Shown: positions 52,211 to 61,126 of the stretch, one piece after another
Layout of the letters: each line of letters opens with the position of its first letter
Numbering within the stretch: position 1 is the first letter of the stretch
NCBI GenBank assembly: GCA_014529385.2
Contig: CM043955.1
Coordinates: 141,144,640-141,208,639, forward strand
Source: Adiantum capillus-veneris
Taxonomy: Eukaryota; Streptophyta; Polypodiopsida; Polypodiales; Pteridaceae
Reading direction: 5' to 3'
DNA: 64,000 nucleotides
Made by a program: the position numbers and the translations under genes
The notes under the pieces: model-generated
Told to the model about the DNA's origin: nothing
What the model saw: the letters and a program-made list of their open reading frames with translations, nothing else
Databases searched by the model: none

Positions 52211-54837
52211 TGCCAACTAAGGTATCATAGAAAATAGGAAAATAGTATCAAGAGAAAGCAACAAAAATCATGAATGGAAAACAAAACTCAATTCTTGGCG
52301 ATGACAAAAGCATCGAATTGCATCAAAGACAAAATAACGGGAAGATATCAAGCCATTAAAACACGGATCAACACACCAAAACAAAATACAAATCGAGCGA
52401 GCTTGATGAAACTAAAGGAAAACAAAAAGAGCCTCCAATGTCTAAAACCAAGCACATGCAAGGTATAGGGAGTTGAAACAGACCTCGATGAAAATCTAGA
52501 CTACTATAATGCAGTCAGATAGTGATAAACCAGGCTAAATAAGATTTGTCATTGGTTTATGATGTCACTTTGTAGTAGTGGCGCATGATTCAATGTGAAT
52601 CTAAGGTGAGTCAACTTGTTCATTCATTAATATACAATGCATACTTGTTGAATGCACATGAAGCCTGTGCTAATTTTCATAATGGAGCAAGGCTCCACAA
52701 GAAGACACACTCCATGCTCTTTCTTTGAGCGGTTGCATATTTCAAGGAAATTGGCCATTTTTAGATCTCCTCTCAAGCAGAGGACACATGGGGTTTCTAA
52801 TTGGGTTCAATACTTGGAATCCAAGTTTGTTAGCTTTCCTTTTTTACGCTTCTGCTATCACATTCTTTTTTCATGGAAAAGTGCCTCTTTTAGATAGTGC
52901 ACTTGCAGGGTGGTATTGTTAAAGAATATCAGGATCCACCGCTATGAGCTTGCTCCAAAGTATGATATTTTAGCATCCACTGTTATGAGCCAAATACAAA
53001 ATTGCAAAACTTGAATTGAAGGGGCTTTATCACGGATTTAAAGCCTCGACACCATTTCAAGCTTCTGGACTTTGCGCCAACTTGCACAACATGGGCAACT
53101 TAGTGTACATACATTAGTGAAAACTTATCGGAACTTGCACTTTCATGATTGGAATGGTTTACTCTCATAGCATATATGATACTTGAGAGATTAAATGTGT
53201 AAATAGATCTTGTGAAAAGAAGTAACTACTGCCCTCCTTGAACCCTAGCTAATCATAATAGGCTATACAAAATAAGTACTAGATAGCTTGTTAAGATATG
53301 TAAACCATATTAGAATGTAATCATAAACCACATATAGGTATAAGCAATGAAACATTTTTTTGACATGAAATAGCCTTGCTATGGGTAGAATAGGTATAAA
53401 AAATTGCAATCTAGAAAGGAAAAACAACCATCCATTAATGTTGTTAGATAGTACTTATTATATTAATAAATCCTTCTAAGGATCCGTTAATTTTTGGCCA
53501 CTGAAATTGTTCTTGGTATGGCAGCACAAAAGGACAAGAGTCTAGGATAATGATGTCAGCAAATACAAAATTCTCTAAGTATGAGAAGTAGTTGTGTATG
53601 GAGATAATCGAGAATACTCAGTGACACGAGTGAGAGGGACCCTCATAACTTATCTTCAGATGGGCTAAACCAAACTCCATGAGTTCTTAGACCATGTTTT
53701 ACACCGTGTGATTGACAACATGTGCCAAATTGATCCCTACTTGTAGGCCTATAACCATCGTAATAAAGGTGACCACTAAAATGTGGATCCTCAATGGCAC
53801 CAAAAAAAAATTAAAATAATAAAAAAAATATATATAAATAATTGTCTCTAGTATAATTGGCCTACTAAAGGCCTGAATATCCATATGGGTGAAGGTCGTT
53901 ATTTTCTAATTGTTAAACATGTGCTTTAGAGAGAGCCTTAAAAGTCTCTCAAAGAAGCATTCATTTTATATATAAGAATTGAAAAGAAATTCAAGATTAT
54001 ATATATTTTCTTCTTTTTCTAGGTAAAAAGAGTATACATCATTATAGCCTTCACCCTTGAGTATGCATCACTAAAAAGGAGCAAACTTTGAAGATTGAGG
54101 CACATGTCCAATTGTCGGTTGTGGAATGAGTCTTCATCACTAAAGTGAGCTTGACTTGTCAACAAGGAAAAATACCCCCTACCCTATTGGCTAGTTGTAA
54201 CTTTTATTACCCTAGAATTTCACGAGATGCTCTCTTATCACTCCTCTCCCTTAGGTAGAAACGAAGGTTAAAATTTTGGACTCAAGCATAGAACCCAACC
54301 GCAGGGTTCCTTCAAAACAGTTGATGTAAGCCAACCACGCAATTGGGATTGCTGTATTGAGGGAGTTGAAGCAAGCATTTTTCAAAAACGCATTGCTCCT
54401 CATCTTTCATCAAACGCCAACTACTTGGGATACGTTGCCCACTTTGTGCACTTTTGAAGTTGTCTTCCTGCCTTCAATGTCCTTTTTTCTTGATGCAAGA
54501 TTATCCCCTTCCCCTTTTGCGCGGGTGTTTTCTTGGCTTCTTTAGAGAAGTATTTTCAATAAATTTTGTTTTTTAAAATTGGTACGACATACTTGTACTC
54601 CTAATGGCTTCAAAAACAATAAAAGGTATTCTAATGGATTCAAAAAAATAAAAAGATATTCCTAATTCAAATATTCCCTCAACAAAAACAAAAACGATGT
54701 GCTAGTATAAAATGCAACAACGAACAATGACGAAAGATGTAAATTTACAGACATGAGAAAGACGCATTCAACATTGAGAGAGGACACTTTAAAGACAAAA
54801 AAAATCTAAAAGAAAAATACGAAAGAAAAAAAACAAA
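52211..54837. other. AT-rich stretch, no supported gene
   Basis: Begins with a short Lys/Asn-rich plus frame (52274-52468) that may be the tail of the Tat-like fragment (the linker before RT is similarly Lys-rich). After 52500 only short frames. Poly-A-rich patches at 53804-53836. No terminal repeats or domains recognised. Confidence 0.45.
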
Positions 54838-55010
54838 TATACTAGCCTAAAGTAAACCACCTCTTTATAAGAACACAAAAGGTCTCTTTACTTTACACCT
54901 TAGTATGTCTTTTGACTTTTGACGTCCCTCTTTCATAAGAACACAAAAGGTCTCTTTACTTTACACCTACCTTAGTATGTCTTTTGACTTTTGACGTTCA
55001 TTTGTCTTTT
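54838..55010. repeat. Imperfect tandem duplication, unit about 74 bp
   Basis: The phrase 'aagaacacaaaaggtctctt', 'tactttacacct' and 'tagtatgtcttttgactttt' occurs twice (54868-54922 and 54937-54998), with a 4-bp insertion in the second. Between repeats lies 'gacgtccctctttca'. Recent duplication. Confidence 0.88.
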
Positions 55011-55319
55011 CATTTCCTAAAGTCACTCTTCGCTTATGCACTTAATATGTTTCAATAGATTTTTTATTTATTTTTGCTATTTGGGAGACCTAATAGTGTG
55101 AACTAAGTTTTGTGTGAACTACGTTTTGTTGCCTTACAAGAGGCATCAAGTGGTATTGGATAGGCAGGTGATGCTACTCCAAGGAAAAGAAAAAAGTGAC
55201 CTTTGCAATAACCACTGGCCCAGTGGGTGCCCGAAACCGTTTTTTTTGGGTGAATTAAAAGAAATCTAAGTAGATGCTCTTGAGGGTTTGAGGGAAAAGA
55301 GGGGTGGGGAGGCACGTGG

Positions 55320-55356
<37 letters not shown>

Positions 55357-55504
55357 AGAAGAAGAAGAAGAAAAGAATTTTAACATCATGGGAGTCTCTG
55401 TGTGAAGAGACAGAAAGAGGGGGTGGAGGCCATTGCGTTCAAGCAGGAAATGTGGAGGCAGGTCCTCTCTCTCGTTCTGTGCCAACGACCTCATCGCCGC
55501 AAGA

Positions 55505-55552
<48 letters not shown>

Positions 55553-56309
55553 GTGTTGACTGCAAGATATTGAGCATAGGTTCCGCGTTTGCAAGCACCA
55601 GAGAGAGAAGGATAATAGAGGGCAGCTCGTTTGTTTTTTTTGGGGGGGGGGATTGAACGGGTGGAGGGATCTTGTGCACGCAGGTAGAGGCGCAGAGCTC
55701 CGAGACAGGAGGTGTATGCAAAGAGTAGAAAGACAGGCCAAGGCGAGCTGGACGCTGCAGTAGTGGTGGCAGATTTTGTTTTGAGAGAGAGAGAGAGAGA
55801 GGCTTAATCTCCTGTAGTGGACGGCTTATGCAGGTCAAGTAGAGCGCAGGTGGGACAATCCGCGAAGTCGACAAAGTTTTTGGCGAGGGTGTCCAATGCA
55901 AGTGAGCATATGCAGGTCGAGTGGAGCATAGGAGGGACAACCCCCGAAGATGACAGAGAAGAGGATGATGAAGAGCAAGCAATGGTGGGGTGTTCAAGCA
56001 GGCGATTAAGGGGGAAAGGTGGCAGCTCGTGAGAACGAAGGACAGATGCACTTTTACTTTTGAGATTATTTAAGACATATAGAATCTTGGAACTTAATTA
56101 ATTAATGGGTTTGAAACCTCTGAGGCACATGATGCATTGTAGTCTAGTGGCTGAGACACTTTAGTTGGGCAGCGTTCTTTTATCAAAGTCTTGAGGTGAT
56201 CCTTTAATGGGTGGGAAGACTTTAGGGGATCCTTTAACATCAGAGAGTACCCATTTTTTCTAAAACTAAATAAAAGTAATCTTGAAAAAATGAAATGAAA
56301 TGAATGGAA
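55011..56309. other. Microsatellite-rich stretch, no supported gene
   Basis: Contains (GA)n with (GAA)n at 55321-55371, (CT)n at 55508-55552, a G run near 55643-55650, and (GA)n at 55786-55801. 55827-55950 has a diverged 81-bp duplication ('atgcaggtc.agt.gagc'). Open frames here are either dinucleotide artefacts or have no domain. A duplicated GAATGGAA at 56302 belongs to the MITE. Confidence 0.55.
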
Positions 56310-56527
56310 CAGTGTTCGGGAAAAGTGTGCCTCAGCTTAGCCTTCAACCGGTTGCAAAATCAAAGTAGCCGGTTGAGGGGAGGGCAAGAAGGAGAAAATT
56401 CCGCTTAAAATACATGGAAAAATAGTGTAATTTTGCAAAAATACTGGCTAATATTGTAAAATTTCCGGTTCAAATTGTCTTGGAGGGATTTTTGTATGTT
56501 TGTGAAAATGTTTTTTCCCGAACACTG
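56310..56527. mobile_element. Complete hAT-type MITE, 218 bp, with 8-bp target duplication
   Basis: Terminal inverted repeats of at least 15 bp, CAGTGTTCGGGAAAA at the left and its exact complement at the right. The flanks are GAATGGAA at 56302-56309 and GAATGGAA at 56528-56535, a perfect 8-bp duplication. CAG ends and 8-bp duplications are diagnostic of the hAT superfamily. It has no coding capacity. An internal inverted repeat tcaaccggtt/ccggttga lies near the left end. Moving it would need a hAT transposase from elsewhere. Confidence 0.95.
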
Positions 56528-56535
56528 GAATGGAA

Positions 56536-57052
56536 CTTGGAAGGGTCGTCGTATTTGTACCTACACGAGGGGAAAGTGAGGGGAAAGTGAAGAGGCTGGC
56601 TAAATCCACTTGGCATGTCAATTCCCACTTTAATAGCCATTGAATTGAAAGCTTGATCGTTTGACCTTAAATTCCCTAAGGATCACCAAAAACATTTTTT
56701 ACACAGAGATTAAAAACGAGTTTTACAAATACAAAAAGTGAATGAGAAGAGACTCCTATTTCACAAAGTGCTTTCTTATTTTCAGTGTTGTCATCTTTTT
56801 TTTCTTTTCAAAACTCACAATTGTGAATGATTGTATTATAAAGTCACCAATAGATTACAAATCAGCCTCAAGGTCAGGCCGAGCCTTCAGGGACAGAGGG
56901 CTATAACCGAGCCTAGTTATAAGTACCTAGTAGCCAACTAATACACACAAGATCAGATACTCTAGAGGGAACTGGGATAACTAATCTATCACATAGACAT
57001 GATAGAAATGATATTCTTGTTTTGTCTTAATAGGTATGCGTGCACGTGCACG

Positions 57053-57069
<17 letters not shown>
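56536..57069. other. No supported gene; (CA)n tract
   Basis: Mixed DNA; 57036-57080 is a TG/CA-rich run (gtgcacgtgcacgtgcac then (CA)n). 56860-56960 reads like a diverged plant repeat but no domain is seen. Confidence 0.45.
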
Positions 57070-57083
<14 letters not shown>

Positions 57084-57440
57084 GAGAAGGCACTACCATT
57101 TTGAGCAGCTCATCATCCATAGCTTGATCCCAATTTAGATATCCAATATCATCCTCAAACAAGTAGGTTCTACATCCTGTACAAGCTTGTCATTAATGCA
57201 CTCTATAGAGACAAAACTGTAATAAGTCAATCTATGTATAGGATTTGTTACTCTCTCAGATGTACATGGCCTAGGTTCAGTTCAAGGTGCCCTATTTTTA
57301 GCATGTACCCTTCTTCCATCCACAACCTTCACAAAGCGAATACCAAACTCCTCAAGACTTTGCTTCAAGCCACTCAGTGAACCTACAATCAAATTTATCA
57401 TTGTCGGGGCATCATCAACCTTTTCTTTTCATTTATTTGA
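57070..57440 (-). pseudogene. Copia fragment, integrase-RT junction
   Basis: Minus strand. EKVDDAPTMINLIVGSLSGL, KQSLEEFGIRFVKVVDGRRV, HAKNRAP, then NPIHRLTYYSFVSI and, after a frame change, FEDDIGYLNWDQAMDDELLK. The last phrase matches the start of copia RT (E..f.eA...p.W..AM..E...). Upstream part is likely the integrase C-terminus region. Short and broken; opposite strand to the LTR that follows. Confidence 0.55.
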
Positions 57441-57474
57441 TACATTTGATGAGTTTATATGACTTACTCATTCA

Positions 57475-58222
57475 TGTCATAAAATCTAATATCTAATCAA
57501 CCCAAATTATTTTCTCATTTTAAACTGATCATTTAATGTGGGAGAATAAACGAGAACAAGGGTTAGAATATAGACATGTGCTTATGGATCTGTCTCAACA
57601 CGGGCCAAGGTTAAAGGGGTCCAAATGAGAGATGGTATGTTAAAGAGCAATACAACCTAATGGAGTTTAAAGACCTTAGGGTTATCTTCACTAAAGACCT
57701 CCAAAAGTTAGTGTTCAAAAGTCCTTTGACCTTAAACAAAGGACCTTAGGCAAAAGTTAACGATCTTCATTAAAGACCTCCAAAAGTTAGTGTTCAAAAG
57801 TCCTTTGACCTTAGGCAAGCTAGGACTGACCATGAGGTGAAAATCCTACCCAAGCATGCGGTGTTTAACATCTTGTTAAGTGTTAGTGGGAACCTTGCCC
57901 AAAAGCTTGAGGTGCTTCTCACATGCTTAAATGATTAAGTTATTGAAGTGTTCAATTCAAAGATAAACTCTCAAGAGGCATCAACGTTTCCATGTTTGTT
58001 TGACTAAGTGCTTGAAGTATTCAATTCAAACCAAATGACTTAATAAGCATAAACGACACATGTTCAAATGATCCTCCATATGTGGCCCTCATAATGTGCT
58101 TGATATGCTAGTGGATAGGTTTTAAAGGGATCCAATGAGAATTTAGATACATAAAAATAAATAATTAAGTTCTTTCTCTCAAAGAGGAAAAAGAGGACAC
58201 ATGTCCAAATAAAATAATTAAA

Positions 58223-58273
<51 letters not shown>

Positions 58274-58315
58274 GGACCAAGCATGAGGGCGGGTAAACTC
58301 TCCTGCACACACACT
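57475..58315 (+). repeat. Chromovirus LTR, truncated
   Basis: Starts TGTCATAAAATCTAATATC and resembles 21404-22222 along most of its length, including the 'tgtggccctcat.atgtgctt' stretch and the (GA)n tract (58228-58271). It continues some 45 bp past the tract (gtggaccaagcatgaggg), where the other copy is broken. An internal 50-bp duplication near 57700-57820 repeats 'cctccaaaagttagtgttca'. No polypurine tract, internal domain or far end is attached, so it is a partial solo LTR. Confidence 0.8.
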
Positions 58316-58469
58316 TTTTTTTTTTTGAGAAAAAGATCCTTCTATTAGTTACTGAAAATGCCCATAGGGCTACAACCACCTCTTCAAGAGAGCGCTACAA
58401 CAACCATGGTGGGAGACTCTCCCAATGAAAAACCCAACATATGTACAATGGGGCTAAATCAAGAGATGG
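58316..58469. other. No supported gene
   Basis: A T homopolymer (58315-58325) then ordinary DNA up to the LTR. 'gatgg' at 58465-58469 would be the left copy of a 5-bp target duplication for the Tat-like element. Confidence 0.5.
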
Positions 58470-58728
58470 TGTTGGAGCCCAACAGTTGTATAAATTCCCA
58501 TTGTAATGACTATCAGATTCCCTTTGTAATGCCAATGATGTCTATCGTCTTTATCCAATTGTCTGGATTATGTATAGATTTATTAGTTGGCCGCGTTTCC
58601 ATTTGTAATTATGACGAGTAGAACTCAATGAAAACCCCATGTACATTTTGAGCTAAGGTGACTAAAGTATAAAGGTCACCTTAGAACCATTTTGAATAAC
58701 ATTTGAATCATTAATTTTGTGTCGTACG

Positions 58729-58809
<81 letters not shown>

Positions 58810-59424
58810 TCTTATCCTCCTCGCTACGCGCATGTCCCTCACCAGATTCACAAAGCGAACACACCATCACGGTAGCCTCTCTGAGAGCTACACGCCCACG
58901 CCACACATTCGCATCTTCGAGCTGCTCGCGAGCGATCTTCCCACGAGCTTGTTTTACTTGTAAGTAGCACAAACGGTGTTTGTTTTCAACAATCAAGTAC
59001 TTTATGGAGCGAGGGCAAGATAGGCTACGCATAGATGGTCCTACTTAGGTTTCACATACTTTTAGGTTATGACTTGTGAGTCTATTGCGACTGTATTCGA
59101 GGTAGTTAGGATTATAATCTGGTGAGATTGGACTTATAGGTAAGTGTATCCTAGTGAGGGGATGATGCCTAGCAAGTTTGAAGCGATTCCGAGTTCATTT
59201 GATGTGTAAACGGTGTTATGAGAGTTTAGGGATAGAGTGGGTTAGAGTTAACAAGGATTAGTGATTGATGCATCATAGAAGTGTGTATGTGTAGGTTGGT
59301 CTCAGCCTGACAAGCTAACGAGATTGCCTCCGTGCACCTACGGGTTAGTCGTGTCACGGATGACAAGTATGTTGTCTGTGTCGTGCTTGTGAGCATGAAC
59401 ACGAGAGTAGTTTGCCCCAAAACA
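58470..59424 (+). repeat. 5' LTR of the second Tat-like element (955 bp)
   Basis: Begins TGTTGGAGCCCAACA, itself a short inverted repeat, and ends CCCCAAAACA one base before a TGGCGCC primer site. Contains a very long (GA)n tract (58732-58806) and a tataaattccc box near 58488. Length and position match the LTR at 27404-28598, though the sequences differ. Confidence 0.85.
58732..58806 (+). repeat. (AG)n microsatellite, about 75 bp
   Basis: Uninterrupted ag dinucleotides inside the LTR. Frames through it are artefacts. Confidence 0.97.
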
Positions 59425-59425
59425 T

Positions 59426-59443
59426 TGGCGCCACTGTTTGGGA
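59426..59443 (+). promoter_or_regulatory. Tat-like primer-binding site
   Basis: TGGCGCCACTGTTTGGGA, one base after the LTR. Shares TGGCGCCACTG with the element at 28600; the rest differs. Confidence 0.87.
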
Positions 59444-61126
59444 CACAAGACCTTAAGTAGGGAGATCTACATCACTCGTGTGATGGTTAGCTTACTTTAG
59501 TTTCGACTCGAGAGAGCTTAAATTTTAAGAGAAGATCCAGGAGAGGATATCCTGAGGTCTAGTGGATAGCCAGGAAGCCTGTGACTTGCCGAGGGTCTAC
59601 GACTAGTTAGAGTTAGTTAGGTAGGATAAGGTGGAGTTAGGATTTATGGTTTTGAGTTCTAAGTAATGTTTGTATGCGAATAGTGTAGAAAAATGCTATA
59701 AAAATGCAAAACAAACAAAGAGAAGAAACAACGAGGCTGTTAGCTTGCCTTGAAAGCGAAAACCCACACTATATACTCTTCAAGGGATGTGAATAGTGTA
59801 GGCATTTGGATTTATGATCCAACGCTTGAGAAAACGTTAAAATTGCGACAAAAACCAACAAGAAAAAACAAGGGCAATATTGCCATAAGGAAACACTTAG
59901 TGAACCTAAAGAGGCCAAAAAGAGATATAACCACTAGCCTTGGGTAAACTAACTGTGTCATGATGTACAATTGATATTCACAAGCTTAAGTTTGAATTGT
60001 CATCAAATTTGCAAGTGCATTTGAGCTGTGCATTTGACATAGAAAAGTAAAAGTGCTTGAGTCCAAGGTCAAAAGGAGTCCAAATTGAATGAAATTTGAG
60101 GGATAGACTTCTAAGGGCACAGGAAACCTAACTGTCCAAAAACAGTAAAAAAATCACATCCCAGTTGCCCTCTGCTGAGTCTATCGTGATAGACTCTACT
60201 ACTTGGGGATAGACTCACATCAGGTAAAACCCCTAGGATCACTGACTCAACACATCAAAATAAGAGTGCTCACAAATTTTGAGGAAATTTGAACACCTGC
60301 TTGACCACCAAACCCCAAGTCTGGTGTTAGAATCTGAGTTCAGAGATATATTGGCAAAAAGGCCTTGACCTATTGGCCAAACACTGCACAAATTTGTGGA
60401 TACACCATACAGAGGGTGGGGATTCCAGCTGTGGAGAGAACTTTGGAAAAAGACCTAGTTTGGAGAAGATTATGAGTCTATCGCGATAGACTAAGGAAGT
60501 TGGGGTGTAGACCTTATTTTGCAAAACCCTCCTAGGGTTAGCTTAAACAGGACCTAAAGAGCTCACATACCAAGTTTCAAGGTGCTTGGATCACTAGAAG
60601 TGAGTCTAAGGTCTAGATAGAGATTCAGAGTCTTACCAAATCACTAGATTTGGCCTAAAACACAAACCAAGAGTGCAAATTGTATGAAATTCAAGGGATA
60701 GACTCTAGAGAGTAAGGGGAACCCAAAGGTGAAGTCACAATTTTAAATTGACTTATACTGAGGAATTTGTCAGTCTGTCGCGATAGACTCAAAAAGGGGT
60801 GATTCATACATTTTTTGCAGATTGTGACTATACAGCTAGGACATACTCTTCACATAGATCCCAGCCATCATTTCACATTTGAAATTGGACCACCAGAAAA
60901 CCCTGAAACACCCATTGGGGAGAAAAAACACAAATTTGCTAAGACTGACCAATTGTCATAAAAAAGTGATTGTTGTACATAATTGAAAGATTTTTCCTGG
61001 TTCAAGGAAAACCCTTGTGAACAGACTAACCATACTTGTATAGATCCCAAAAGGAGATCATCACAGAGCCGCACAGGAAGAAGGAGTCCAGGTAAGCTTT
61101 AAGCTTACAATATAGCTTTGAGTCTT
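59444..61126 (+). other. Second Tat-like 5' leader with palindromes
   Basis: About 1.7 kb without a convincing gene; same length class as the leader at 28618-30246 (1.6 kb). Three 20-bp palindromes with half GAGTCTATCG occur at 60177, 60474 and 60771. Half sites (GATAGACT) lie at about 60103, 60208 and 60698. A short plus frame at 59750-59947 has no known domain. Confidence 0.75.
60177..60790 (+). repeat. Three 20-bp palindromes, exact 297-bp period
   Basis: Starts 60177, 60474, 60771, both intervals exactly 297 bp. Sequence GAGTCTATCG plus mirror; the first has a CGTG centre, the second one arm change, the third two arm changes. Spacers contain diverged repeats: 'caaattg.atgaaatt..ag' then 'ggatagact' at 60080-60110 and 60676-60704, about 595 bp apart, twice the period. 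Confidence 0.93.

Noticed and set aside
55491-56051. 186-codon minus-strand frame, Pro/Leu-rich with a poly Arg-Glu end
   Set aside because: A long part is a CT microsatellite in translation; the remainder has no domain and overlaps frames on the other strand.
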